Assembly (NCBI RefSeq): GCF_016031625.1
Contig: NZ_JACCHP010000010.1
Location: forward strand, 145,826 to 209,825
DNA from: Bradyrhizobium agreste
Lineage (GTDB): Bacteria; Pseudomonadota; Alphaproteobacteria; Rhizobiales; Xanthobacteraceae
DNA: 64,000 nucleotides
Reading direction: 5' to 3'
Below the pieces are notes generated by a model. That model was not told the origin of the DNA. It made no database searches and worked only from the letters and a program-made list of their open reading frames with translations. Position numbers and translations under genes: made by a program. Positions 8,880 through 17,770 of the stretch are shown one piece after another; the first letter of the stretch is position 1, and each line of letters starts with the position of its first letter.

Positions 8880-9920
8880 ATGGCCTATCTCGAGCTCGAT
8901 CGGGTCGCAAAGCAGTTCGGCACGCAGACTGTGGTCGACGACTTCAGTCTGTCGGTCGGGAAGGGCGAGTTCATCTCCTTCCTCGGCCCGTCCGGCTGCG
9001 GCAAGACCACGACGTTACAGATGATCGCGGGCTTCCTCGACCCGACGCGCGGCGCGATCCGGCTCGAGGGCAAGGACCTGACCGCGATCCATCCGGCCAA
9101 GCGTGGCCTCGGCATCGTGTTCCAAAGCTATGCGCTGTTTCCGCACATGACCGCGGCGGAGAACGTCGCCTTTGGCCTCGAGATGCGTGGCGTGCCGCGC
9201 GCTGAAAGGTCCGAGCGCGTCCGCGCCGCGCTCGCGATGGTGGGCCTCGCCGGATACGAGGACCGTCATCCGCGCCGCATGTCCGGCGGCCAGCAACAGC
9301 GCGTGGCGCTGGCGCGTGCGCTGGTGATCAAGCCGAGCGTGCTGCTGCTCGACGAGCCGCTGTCCAACCTCGACGCCAAGCTGCGCGAGGAGATGCAGAT
9401 CGAGCTGCGCCAGATCCAGCGCACCGTCGGCACCACCACGATCCTGGTCACGCACGACCAGAACGAAGCGATGTCGCTATCCGACCGCATCGTGGTCATG
9501 AGCCAGGGCAGGATCGAGCAGATCGGCACGCCGCAGGAGACCTATGAGAAGCCCGCCTCGGCCTTCGTCTCGCAGTTTCTCGGCAAGACCAACGACTTTG
9601 CCGGAACGATCGACCGGACTGTGGCGCCGACGCAGTTGGTGGCCGGCTCATGGCGTGCACCGGCGCCGGCCGGGCTCGGCGGTCCCGTTACCGTCAGCGT
9701 TCGCCCCGAAAGAATCGGCTTTGGCGATACAGGGCTCAGCGCAAAGATCATCACGCGTATCTTCCAGGGCAATCACTGGCTGTTCCAGTGCGACAGCGAA
9801 TGCGGCCCGGCGATCGTGATCCGCCAGAACGACGGCAAGGCGCAGCCGGCCGAAGGCGACGCGGTTCGCCTCACCTGGCGTCCAGAGGACATGAGCGTGC
9901 GCGCGAGGGCTGGCGCATGA
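8880..9920 (+). CDS. ABC transporter ATP-binding protein (PotA type)
   Basis: A 346-residue ATPase with Walker A GPSGCGKTT (from residue 36), Q-loop, signature SGGQQQ (from 135), Walker B LLLDEP (D158, E159), H-loop H192 and a C-terminal TOBE-like regulatory domain (about 240-346, containing SVRPERIG). It powers uptake with the two permeases downstream. Its TGA overlaps the ATG of the first permease (ATGA at 9917), showing translational coupling. Confidence 0.96.
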   Translation: MAYLELDRVAKQFGTQTVVDDFSLSVGKGEFISFLGPSGCGKTTTLQMIAGFLDPTRGAIRLEGKDLTAIHPAKRGLGIVFQSYALFPHMTAAENVAFGLEMRGVPRAERSERVRAALAMVGLAGYEDRHPRRMSGGQQQRVALARALVIKPSVLLLDEPLSNLDAKLREEMQIELRQIQRTVGTTTILVTHDQNEAMSLSDRIVVMSQGRIEQIGTPQETYEKPASAFVSQFLGKTNDFAGTIDRTVAPTQLVAGSWRAPAPAGLGGPVTVSVRPERIGFGDTGLSAKIITRIFQGNHWLFQCDSECGPAIVIRQNDGKAQPAEGDAVRLTWRPEDMSVRARAGA

Positions 9921-10792
9921 GCATGGCCGCCGAGGAGCGCAGCCTACGTGCGCCGTGGGCGCTGACCGCGCCCGCCTTGATGCTGTTCGTCGGCGTGCTG
10001 CTGATTCCGCTGGCGATGACGGTGATGCTGTCGTTCCACGATTGGGGCCAGTACAAGGGCATCGAGGCGGTCTTCATCCTCAAGAACTGGCACGAGATCG
10101 CGACCGATCCCTATTTCGCCGAGATGTTCTGGCGGACCTTTCGCATCGCAATCCTGACCACGCTGCTCACCGCGCTGTTAGGGGCGCCCGAAGCCTACAT
10201 CCTCAACCGCATGAGCGGCCGCTGGAAGAGTTTTTTCCTGCTGGTGATTCTCGGGCCGCTCTTGATCTCCGTGGTGGCGCGTACGCTCGGCTGGGCGCTG
10301 CTGTTCGGCGGCAACAACGGCCTCGTCAACAAGCTGTTGATGTCGCTCGGGGTGATGCGTTCCCCGATTCCCTTCATGTTTACCGAGACGGGCATGATCA
10401 TCGCGCTCGCGCATGTGATGATGCCGTTCATGGTGTTGTCGGTGTGGGCGGCGCTGCAGCGGCTCGACCCGCAGATCGAGAATGCCGCGATGTCGCTGGG
10501 TGCGGGCCCGGCGACCATCATCCGCCGCATCATCATGCCGCAGATCATCCCCGGCGTGCTGTCGGGGGCGATCATCGTGTTCTCGCTCTCGGCCAGCGCC
10601 TTTGCGACGCCGGCGATCATCGGCGGCCGCCGGCTCAAGGTTGCCGCGACGCTTGCCTATGACGAGTTCCTCAACACCCTGAACTGGCCGCTGGGCGCTG
10701 CGGTCGCAACGCTACTGCTGGTCGCGCTGGTGCTGATCGTCATCGGCAGCAATGCGCTGATCGAGCGCCGTTATGCGGAGGTGTTCCGATGA
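9917..10792 (+). CDS. ABC transporter permease (PotB type)
   Basis: A 291-residue inner-membrane permease with about six transmembrane helices and the EAA loop (ENAAMSLGAGPATIIRRIIMPQIIPG), which docks on the ATPase. The ATG is nested in the upstream stop codon. The downstream permease begins in an ATGA overlap at 10789. Together they form the heterodimeric channel. Confidence 0.95.
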   Translation: MSMAAEERSLRAPWALTAPALMLFVGVLLIPLAMTVMLSFHDWGQYKGIEAVFILKNWHEIATDPYFAEMFWRTFRIAILTTLLTALLGAPEAYILNRMSGRWKSFFLLVILGPLLISVVARTLGWALLFGGNNGLVNKLLMSLGVMRSPIPFMFTETGMIIALAHVMMPFMVLSVWAALQRLDPQIENAAMSLGAGPATIIRRIIMPQIIPGVLSGAIIVFSLSASAFATPAIIGGRRLKVAATLAYDEFLNTLNWPLGAAVATLLLVALVLIVIGSNALIERRYAEVFR

Positions 10793-11595
10793 GCCGGAAC
10801 GGCCCGCTCGCGCTGATCTTCCACACGGTGTTCGTCATCATCATGGTGGCGCCGATCCTGGTGGTCTGCCTCGTCGCCTTCACGCCCGAAGGTTTTCTGT
10901 CGCTGCCGACCAACGGCTTCTCGCTGCGCTGGTTCAGGACCATCGCGAACTATCCCGAATTCGTCCATGCCTTCTGGGTCAGCCTTGGCCTCGGGGCGCT
11001 CTCGTCCTTGGTGGCGCTCGTGTTCGCGGTGCCGGCGGCGCTCGCGATCGCGCGCTACCGCTTTCGCGGCCGTGATGCGCTGGCGGCGCTGTTCCTGTCG
11101 CCGCTGATGATCCCACATGTCGTGCTCGGCATCGCCTTCCTGCGCTTCTTCACCTCGGCGGGGCTCGGCGGCAGCTTTGCCGCGCTGATCATTGCCCATG
11201 TCATCATCGTGTTTCCGTTCGCGCTGCGGCTGACGCTGGCTGCGGCAACCGGCATGGACCGCACGGTCGAGATGGCGGCCGTCTCGCTCGGCGCCGGTGG
11301 CTGGACGTTGTTTCGCCGCGTGACCTTGCCGCTGATCCTGCCCGGCGTCATCAGCGGCTGGGCGCTCGCCTTCATCCAGTCCTTCGACGATCTCACCATG
11401 ACCGTCTTCCTCGCCGCCCCCGGGACCGAGACTTTGCCGGTCCGCATGTTCCTTTACATCCAGGACAATATCGATCCGCTGGTGACGTCGGTCTCGGCCT
11501 GCGTGATCGCGATTACCATGACCGCCCTCATTCTGCTCGATCGCTTCTACGGGCTCGACCGTGTGCTCGCCGGCAAGGGCGATACGGGACGATAG
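10789..11595 (+). CDS. ABC transporter permease (PotC type)
   Basis: A 268-residue permease with six predicted helices and an EAA loop (EMAAVSLGAGGWTLFRRVTLPLILPG) matching that of the preceding gene. It is the second half of the membrane channel. It ends 8 nt before the first oxidoreductase gene, placing uptake and catabolism in one transcript. Confidence 0.95.
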   Translation: MSRNGPLALIFHTVFVIIMVAPILVVCLVAFTPEGFLSLPTNGFSLRWFRTIANYPEFVHAFWVSLGLGALSSLVALVFAVPAALAIARYRFRGRDALAALFLSPLMIPHVVLGIAFLRFFTSAGLGGSFAALIIAHVIIVFPFALRLTLAAATGMDRTVEMAAVSLGAGGWTLFRRVTLPLILPGVISGWALAFIQSFDDLTMTVFLAAPGTETLPVRMFLYIQDNIDPLVTSVSACVIAITMTALILLDRFYGLDRVLAGKGDTGR

Positions 11596-11603
11596 GAGAA
11601 CCT

Positions 11604-12740
11604 ATGCGAACGGATTACGACGTCGCCGTCGTCGGCGGCGGACTGCTCGGCTCCGCCATTGCCTGGGGCCTCGGCCGGCTTGGCAAGAAGGTCGCCGTGC
11701 TCGACGAAGGCGACATCACTAAGCGCGCCTCGCGCGCGAATTTCGCGCTGGTGTGGGTGCAGAGCAAAGGGCTCGGCATGCCCGCCTATACGGTGTGGAC
11801 CGTGCAGGCCTCGCAGGCGTGGGGCAGGCTGGCCTCCGAGCTGAAGCAGCAGACTGGCCTCGACGTCGCCCTGCAGCAGAACGGCGGCTTTCATCTCACG
11901 CTCGGCGAGGACGAATTCGGCCAGCGCACCGAGCTCGTCAAGCGCATGCACAATCAGGTCGGCGCGGCCGACTACAAGATGGAGATGCTGCGGCCGTCCG
12001 AGGTGAAGAAGGCGCTGCCGCTGATCGGGCCCGAGGTCTCCGGCGGAAGCTATTGCCCGCTCGACGGCCACGTCAATTCGCTGCGCACCTTCCGCGCCTT
12101 TCACACCGGCTTCATTGCGTTCGGCATCGACTATTTTCCGGAGCGCCCGGTCTCGGCGATCAGCAAGAGCGGCGGCGAATTTCGTCTGACCACGCCGCAG
12201 GGCGAGCTGCGCGCCGCCAAGGTCGTGCTGGCCGCCGGCAATGCCAACCAGACGCTGGCGCCGATGGTCGGCCTCTTTGCTCCTATGGGCCCGACCCGCG
12301 GCCAGGTCGTCGTGACCGAGCGCACCGTGCCGTTCCTGCCGCATCCGCTGACCACGATCCGCCAGACCGACGAGGGCACGGTGATGATCGGCGACAGCAA
12401 GGAGGACGAGCTGGACGATCGCACGCTGAAGCCGTCGATCAGCGGCGTGATGGCCGATCGTGCGCAGCGGATGTTCCCGCATCTGGCGCGGCTCAACGTG
12501 GTCAGGAACTGGTCCGGCATTCGCGTGATGCCGCAGGACGGCTTTCCGATCTACGACCAGTCGGAGACGCATCCCGGCGCCTTCGTCGCCTGCTGCCATT
12601 CCGGCGTGACGCTGGCTTCCAATCATGCCTTCGAGATTGCTCGCATGGTGGCGCAGGGCGCGCTCGAGCCGGAGCTGGTCGGCGCGTTCTCCGCCAGCCG
12701 CTTTGGTGGCGCGGGTGCCGCGAACAGCAGCGGCTACTAG
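11604..12740 (+). CDS. FAD-dependent amine/amino acid oxidoreductase, beta-type subunit 1
   Basis: A 378-residue DAO-family flavoprotein with an N-terminal dinucleotide fold (VVGGGLLGSAIAWGLG, residues about 9-24) and a C-terminal substrate domain (VRNWSGIRVMPQDGFPIYD). It resembles the beta subunit of opine oxidase / D-hydroxyproline dehydrogenase, which oxidises a C-N bond to an imine and feeds electrons to the alpha/gamma subunits. A strong AGGAGA site precedes the ATG. It is followed by the gamma and alpha genes. Confidence 0.9.
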   Translation: MRTDYDVAVVGGGLLGSAIAWGLGRLGKKVAVLDEGDITKRASRANFALVWVQSKGLGMPAYTVWTVQASQAWGRLASELKQQTGLDVALQQNGGFHLTLGEDEFGQRTELVKRMHNQVGAADYKMEMLRPSEVKKALPLIGPEVSGGSYCPLDGHVNSLRTFRAFHTGFIAFGIDYFPERPVSAISKSGGEFRLTTPQGELRAAKVVLAAGNANQTLAPMVGLFAPMGPTRGQVVVTERTVPFLPHPLTTIRQTDEGTVMIGDSKEDELDDRTLKPSISGVMADRAQRMFPHLARLNVVRNWSGIRVMPQDGFPIYDQSETHPGAFVACCHSGVTLASNHAFEIARMVAQGALEPELVGAFSASRFGGAGAANSSGY

Positions 12741-12767
12741 AGATCACAAGGAGCCAAGGGGCATCCC

Positions 12768-13064
12768 ATGTTTAGACGATCCGAACAGGACAAGCGCCCA
12801 GAGGTGCAGATCTTCGTCGACGGCGTCGCCGTCGCGGCGCGCCAGGGCGACACCGTCTCTGCCGCGCTGTTGGCCTCCGGCGTTGACGCACGGCGTTCCA
12901 CCGCAGTCAGCGGCGCGCCGCGTCTGCCCTATTGCATGATGGGCGTCTGCTTCGACTGCCTCGTCACCATCGATGGCGTCGGCAATCGGCAGGGCTGCCT
13001 CGTGCCCGTCGCTGAGGGCATGAGAATCGAAATCCAGAAGGGCAAGCGGGAGATCGGAAAATGA
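12768..13064 (+). CDS. [2Fe-2S] ferredoxin-like gamma subunit
   Basis: A 98-residue protein of the Fer2_4 type with four cysteines in plant-ferredoxin arrangement: C56, C61, C64 and C77. Proteins like this are the gamma subunit of heteromeric opine, hydroxyproline and sarcosine-type dehydrogenases (e.g. LhpF, HcnA-like) and relay electrons between flavins. It overlaps the alpha-subunit gene by 4 nt (ATGA at 13061). Confidence 0.92.
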   Translation: MFRRSEQDKRPEVQIFVDGVAVAARQGDTVSAALLASGVDARRSTAVSGAPRLPYCMMGVCFDCLVTIDGVGNRQGCLVPVAEGMRIEIQKGKREIGK

Positions 13065-14479
13065 CTGTGGCTCCCAAGCGCGAGGACTACGATGTCGTGG
13101 TGATCGGCGCGGGGCCGGCGGGTCTTGCTGCCGCCGCGACCTCCGCCGAGGCCGGCCTGTCGACGCTGCTGCTCGACGAGAACATCGGCCCCGGCGGCCA
13201 GGTGTTCCGCGCGATTTCTTCGACGCCGGTCACCGAGCGCAATCAGCTCGGCGCCGATTATTGGGTCGGGGCCGATCTAGTGCAGTCGCTGCGCGCGAGC
13301 GGCGCGGAAGTCATCCAGCGTGCGATCGTCTGGAGCCTCGATCGCAACCTCGACATCGCCGTCTCGATCGGCGGCGCGTCCGCGTTCGTCAAGGCGAAGC
13401 GCGTGATTCTCGCGACCGGCGCGCTGGAGCGGCCATTCCCGATTCCCGGCTGGACGCTGCCGGGCGTGATGACCGCGGGCGCGGCGCAGACCATGCTGAA
13501 GTCCTCAGGCCTGGTGCCCGACGGACGCACGGTGATCGCAGGGCAGGGGCCGTTGCTCTGGCTGCTCGCCGCGCAGATCCTGCGGCTTGGCGGCCGCATC
13601 GATCGCATCCTCGACACCACCCAGCGCGGCAATTATTTCGCGGCGCTCCCGCACGCTTTCGCCTTTTTGACCTCGCCCTATTTCGCCAAGGGCCTCTCGA
13701 TGATGCGCGAGGTGAAGGCGAAGGTGCAGGTCGTCTCTGGTGTTACCGAGCTTGCGGCCTCCGGCGATGGCCAGCTTGCCAGCGTCAGCTATGTCGCCGG
13801 CGGCAAGCGCGAGACCATTCCGGCCGATCTCTTGCTGCTGCATCAGGGCGTCGTGCCCAACGTTAATCTGGCGATGTCCGCCGGCATCGAGCATCGCTGG
13901 GATGATCTGCAATTGTGCTGGTCTCCAGTATTGGACGCCAGCGGCAATTCGTCGGTCGCCGGCATCGCGATTGCCGGCGACGGTGCCGGTATCGGCGGGG
14001 CCAATGCAGCCGTGGTGCGTGGTCGCATTGCCGCCCGCGCCGCCGTCGAAGCGCTGGCGCCTGCGGCTGCCGCAAAACTTCCCGCAATGGCGACACTTCG
14101 TTCCGATCTCGCCAAGGCCGAGCGCGGTCGCGTCTTCCTCGACACGCTGTTCCGCCCGGCGCCGCAGTTCCGCATTCCGTCGGGCGACACCATCGTCTGC
14201 CGCTGCGAGGAAGTGACGGCCAAGGACGTTCTGGATTCCGTCGCGATCGGCGCGACAGGGCCGAACCAGCTCAAGGCCTATCGCCGCACCGGCATGGGGC
14301 CGTGCCAGGGCCGGCTCTGCGGCCTCACCGTCACCGAGCTGATGGCACAGGCGCGCGGCAAGACCCCGCAGGAGATCGGCTATTACCGGCTGCGCGCGCC
14401 GGTGAAGCCGATCACGCTGGCCGAGCTCGCCGCCGTTCCGAAGAGCGAGGCCGACATCAAGGCCGTGGTGCGCGGATGA
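13061..14479 (+). CDS. NAD(P)/FAD-dependent oxidoreductase, alpha-type subunit
   Basis: A 472-residue flavoprotein with an N-terminal FAD site (VVIGAGPAGLAAA), a second dinucleotide segment (TVIAGQGPLLWLLA, about residues 158-171) and a C-terminal BFD-like [2Fe-2S] motif: C380, C382, C415, C420. This architecture matches OoxA/LhpE/HcnB alpha subunits of heteromeric amine dehydrogenases. The alpha subunit passes substrate electrons onward, probably to the respiratory chain. The start is nested in the gamma stop and the stop is nested in the next gene's start, so gamma, alpha and beta2 are all coupled. Confidence 0.93.
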   Translation: MTVAPKREDYDVVVIGAGPAGLAAAATSAEAGLSTLLLDENIGPGGQVFRAISSTPVTERNQLGADYWVGADLVQSLRASGAEVIQRAIVWSLDRNLDIAVSIGGASAFVKAKRVILATGALERPFPIPGWTLPGVMTAGAAQTMLKSSGLVPDGRTVIAGQGPLLWLLAAQILRLGGRIDRILDTTQRGNYFAALPHAFAFLTSPYFAKGLSMMREVKAKVQVVSGVTELAASGDGQLASVSYVAGGKRETIPADLLLLHQGVVPNVNLAMSAGIEHRWDDLQLCWSPVLDASGNSSVAGIAIAGDGAGIGGANAAVVRGRIAARAAVEALAPAAAAKLPAMATLRSDLAKAERGRVFLDTLFRPAPQFRIPSGDTIVCRCEEVTAKDVLDSVAIGATGPNQLKAYRRTGMGPCQGRLCGLTVTELMAQARGKTPQEIGYYRLRAPVKPITLAELAAVPKSEADIKAVVRG

Positions 14480-15597
14480 CACGAAACGTGGATGCGATCG
14501 TCATTGGCGGCGGCATCCACGGGTGCTCGACCACGCTGCATCTGTGTCTCGCCGGCCTGAAGCCGATGCTGATCGAAAAGGACTATGCCGGCCGTCACGC
14601 CTCGGGCGTCAACGCCGGCGGCGTCCGCCAGCTCGCCCGGCATGTCCCGGAGATTCCGCTCTCGATCCGCTCGATGGGCATCTGGGAGAAGATCGCCGAT
14701 CTTGTCGACGACGATTGCAGCTTCGAGAGCCATGGCCAGGTGCTGGTCGCCGAGAACGAGGAGGAGCTCGCGGCCTGCCGCGCGCGCGTCGCCGAGCTCA
14801 ATGCGCTCGGCTTCACCCACGAGGAGCTGATCGACGCGGCCGAACTGCGCCGCCTGGTACCGGCCGTCGCCGAGACCTGTCCCGGCGGCGTGGTCTCGCG
14901 CCGCGATGGTGCGGCCAATCCGGCGCAGACGACGACGGCGTTCCGCCGCAAGGCCCAGCAGTTGGGCGCCACCGTGCGCGAAGGTGTGGCCGCCGGCAAC
15001 ATCCGGCACCGTGACGGCCTGTGGCACGTCGATGTCGGTTCGGAGAGCTTTGCCGCGCCGGTGCTGGTCAACGCCGCCGGCGCCTGGGCCGGCAAGATCG
15101 CAGCGGATCTCGGCGAGCCGGTGCCGGTCGAGACCGTGGCGCCGATGCTGATGATCACCTCGCGCGTGCCGCACTTCATCGATCCCGTCGTGATCCTGCG
15201 CGGACGAAAGCTCTCCTTCAAGCAGTTCAGGAACGGCACCGTGCTGATCGGCGGCGGCTATCTGGCGACGCCCTATCAGGATCGCAACGAGACGGTGCTG
15301 GACTGGAAGAGTCTTGCGGTCAGCGCGCAGACCGTGTTCGAGCTGTTCCCGGTGATGCGTAGCGCGACCATCGTCCGCGCCTGGGCCGGCATCGAGGCCA
15401 AGATGAAGGACGACATTCCCGTGTTCGGGCCGAGCTCCCGTCACAAGGGGCTCTATCACCAGTTCGGTTTCTCGCTGCACGGCTTTCAGCTCGGCCCCGG
15501 CGCCGGCGCGGTGATGGCGGAGCTGATCGTCAACGGCGGCACCCAGACCCGCGTCAGTGATCTCGGCATCGACCGCTTCCATCCTTCCACGCTCTAA
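14476..15597 (+). CDS. FAD-dependent amine/amino acid oxidoreductase, beta-type subunit 2
   Basis: A 373-residue DAO-family flavoprotein with a FAD-binding start (AIVIGGGIHGCSTTLHL) and the RHASGVNAGGVRQLAR segment typical of sarcosine/dimethylglycine-type oxidases. It is a second, clearly different beta-type subunit in the same operon, reading from an ATGA overlap with the alpha gene. It may pair with the same alpha/gamma subunits to give another substrate range, or act as a stand-alone oxidase on a later intermediate. Confidence 0.9.
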   Translation: MTRNVDAIVIGGGIHGCSTTLHLCLAGLKPMLIEKDYAGRHASGVNAGGVRQLARHVPEIPLSIRSMGIWEKIADLVDDDCSFESHGQVLVAENEEELAACRARVAELNALGFTHEELIDAAELRRLVPAVAETCPGGVVSRRDGAANPAQTTTAFRRKAQQLGATVREGVAAGNIRHRDGLWHVDVGSESFAAPVLVNAAGAWAGKIAADLGEPVPVETVAPMLMITSRVPHFIDPVVILRGRKLSFKQFRNGTVLIGGGYLATPYQDRNETVLDWKSLAVSAQTVFELFPVMRSATIVRAWAGIEAKMKDDIPVFGPSSRHKGLYHQFGFSLHGFQLGPGAGAVMAELIVNGGTQTRVSDLGIDRFHPSTL

Positions 15598-15610
15598 AGA
15601 AGAGGACATC

Positions 15611-15958
15611 ATGAGCATCACCCGCAGCATCCGCACGCCCATCATGCACCGCGCCGTCGAGGCCAATGGCTTCGTCTTCCTCGGCGGCACCATCGCCGAC
15701 GACACGAGCGTTTCCATGGGCGACCAGACCCGCAACATCCTCGGCAAGATCACCGGCTATCTGAAAGAGGCGGGAACCGACAAGTCGCGCGTGGTCAGCG
15801 CCTCGATCTTCGTCACCGATCTTTCCAAGAAGAAGGAGATGGACGCCGCCTGGACCGAATTCTTCGGCGACAACCTGCCGACCCGCGCCACCGTCGGCGT
15901 CGCCGATCTCGGCGGCGGCGCGCTGATCGAGGTGGTGGTGACCGCGCTCAAGGGCTGA
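15611..15958 (+). CDS. RidA-family enamine/imine deaminase
   Basis: A 115-residue RidA (YjgF/UK114) protein. RidA enzymes hydrolyse reactive enamine/imine intermediates to the keto acid plus ammonia. It starts 13 nt after the second beta-subunit gene with AGAGGA upstream, making it the last gene of the operon. This fits a pathway in which the flavin dehydrogenases produce imines. The family's usual substrate-binding arginine appears to be supplied by the TRATVGV segment. Confidence 0.9.
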   Translation: MSITRSIRTPIMHRAVEANGFVFLGGTIADDTSVSMGDQTRNILGKITGYLKEAGTDKSRVVSASIFVTDLSKKKEMDAAWTEFFGDNLPTRATVGVADLGGGALIEVVVTALKG

Positions 15959-16381
15959 TCAGCGATTGGCGGGAATCGAGACGACGCGAACTCTGTTTTG
16001 CCAGCCCGCCAATGGCGGGATGGTCTAATCCCGCGCGAAGTTCCGAAGTCTTAGAACTATCAAAAGCCCGACGCCCTGCCCCCAGCGCGTCGGGCGGAAA
16101 GAATGAGTATCAATCCGTGATCCCAACGCCGTTGTTGTGACGCGGGCCGCGCCAATTTACTACTCCGGGAAACTACCGCAACGGAACCGGGCTGCTCGCT
16201 GTCGATCTGCGCAGCCTCACGCGCCAGGACGGCTGACTGCACCGCGACTTGTGTCATAGAGTGTGCCTAGGCACATTGATCTTCCAGAGTTTGACCCGCG
16301 CCATGTGATGGCGGCAGCCGAAACGGCGATCACATCGTCTGTATGACGAGGATCGATCGCCGCACCGCAATTGGGGGGAAC
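15959..16381. other. intergenic region between RidA and nucleobase permease
   Basis: No convincing gene in 423 bp. It holds a short hairpin CCCGCC-AAT-GGCGGG (16005-16019) and a stronger 9-bp hairpin GCCCGACGC/GCGTCGGGC (16066-16095). The T-run of the second hairpin is on the minus-strand side, so it is not a canonical terminator for RidA. A perfect palindrome lies at 16262-16275. The A/T content in the middle is lower-GC than neighbouring genes. Confidence 0.6.
16262..16275. promoter_or_regulatory. 14-bp perfect palindrome upstream of the permease
   Basis: TGTGCCTAGGCACA is a perfect 14-bp palindrome about 107 nt before the permease start. Its size and position suit an operator for a dimeric repressor (GntR, TetR or similar), but no regulator gene adjoins it. 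Confidence 0.4.
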
Positions 16382-17701
16382 ATGCCGACTGCAACCGGCT
16401 CCGACGAGAAAACGCAGAGCTATTTTCCACGTTGGAAGCTCAAGACCTCGGGCGTGATCATGCCGGAGGAGCGGCTGTCCTGGGGTCAGACGATCGTTTC
16501 AGGTCTTCAACATTGCGTCGCGATGTCCGGTGCGACGATCATCGCGCCGCTGTTGATGGGGTTCGATCCAAACGTTGCAGTTCTGTTCTCCGGCGTCGGC
16601 ACACTGATCTTCTTCGTCGTCGTTGCCGGGCGTGTGCCGAGCTATCTCGGCTCGAGCTTCGCCTACATCGCCGTCGTCATCGCCGCCACCGGCTATGCCG
16701 GGCAGGGGCCGAACCCGAACCTGCCGGTTGCGCTTGGCGGCATTGTCGGCGCTGGGGTGCTGTATGGCCTGATTTCGCTCGTCGTGATGTGGTCCGGCGT
16801 CGGCTGGATCGAGCGGCTGCTGCCGCCGGCCGTCACCGGCGCTGTCGTCGCCGCGATCGGCCTCAATCTCGCGCCTGTGGCGGTCAAGGCGGTGAGCGCC
16901 AATGCGTTCGACACCTGGATCGGTCTCGCCACCGTCCTGATCATCAGCGTGGTGGCCGTTGCCGCGCCAGGCCTGTGGCGTCGCCTGCCGATCATCCTCG
17001 GGGCGGCCGGCGGCTATCTCTTGTACCTGTTGTTTGCGAACGGCTTTGGCTTCGGCAAGCCGATCGACTTCACGCAATTGTCGGCCGCGCCGTGGCTCGG
17101 GCTGCCGAACTTCACGGCGCCGAGCTTCCATGCCGATGCGATCTTTCTCATTGCGCCGGTTGCGGTCATTCTCGTCGCCGAGAACCTCGGCCACATCAAG
17201 GCCGTCGGCGCCATGACGGGCCGCAGCCTCGATGCCTATCTCGGTCGCGCTTTGTTCGCCGACAGCGTCGCGACCATCGTGGCCGCCTGTGGCGGTGGCA
17301 CCGGCGTCACCACCTATGCCGAGAACATCGGCGTGATGGCCGCGACCAAGGTCTATTCGACGCTGCTGTTTGCGTTCGCAGCCCTGGTGTCGATCCTGCT
17401 CGGCTTCTCGCCGAAATTCGGCGCGCTCATCTTGTCCATCCCGGGTCCCGTCATCGGGGGGCTTTCGATCGTGCTGTTCGGATTGATCGCGGCGATGGCC
17501 GGACGAATTTGGGTCGAGAACAAGGTCGACTTCGCCAATCCTGCGAACCTCATCACCGTCGCGGTGGCGCTGACGGCGGGTGCCGGCGATCTCACGCTCA
17601 AATTCGGTGCGTTCACGATCGGCGGCATCGCCACCGCGACCTTCGGCGCGATCATCCTCTATCAGATTCTGACCTCGCCGCTCGCGCAGCGCGCCGACTA
17701 G
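16382..17701 (+). CDS. NCS2-family uracil/xanthine permease
   Basis: A 439-residue transporter of the nucleobase:cation symporter-2 family with 12-14 hydrophobic segments. It contains the family signature ENIGVMAATKV (the xNxGxxxxT motif) and the QHCVAMSGATIIAPLLMG opening helix of UraA/RutG-like proteins. It imports uracil, thymine, xanthine or a related ring compound. The ATG at 16382 follows GGGGGG and is preferred to one 13 codons upstream. Its closeness to the hydantoinase genes suggests a cyclic ureide or pyrimidine as cargo. Confidence 0.92.
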   Translation: MPTATGSDEKTQSYFPRWKLKTSGVIMPEERLSWGQTIVSGLQHCVAMSGATIIAPLLMGFDPNVAVLFSGVGTLIFFVVVAGRVPSYLGSSFAYIAVVIAATGYAGQGPNPNLPVALGGIVGAGVLYGLISLVVMWSGVGWIERLLPPAVTGAVVAAIGLNLAPVAVKAVSANAFDTWIGLATVLIISVVAVAAPGLWRRLPIILGAAGGYLLYLLFANGFGFGKPIDFTQLSAAPWLGLPNFTAPSFHADAIFLIAPVAVILVAENLGHIKAVGAMTGRSLDAYLGRALFADSVATIVAACGGGTGVTTYAENIGVMAATKVYSTLLFAFAALVSILLGFSPKFGALILSIPGPVIGGLSIVLFGLIAAMAGRIWVENKVDFANPANLITVAVALTAGAGDLTLKFGAFTIGGIATATFGAIILYQILTSPLAQRAD

Positions 17702-17770
17702 ATTCCAGCAGCGCTAAAGGATGGAACAAAACGCCGGTTCCATCCATGATGGTGCATCCGGAGAGAACAC

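Noticed and set aside
16066..16095. 9-bp hairpin as terminator of the RidA operon
   Set aside because: The T-run lies on the minus-strand side and the hairpin is over 100 nt after the RidA stop; direction does not fit.
16060..16257. 65-residue minus-strand frame in the RidA-permease gap
   Set aside because: No ribosome site or family features; its end overlaps a hairpin. More likely non-coding.
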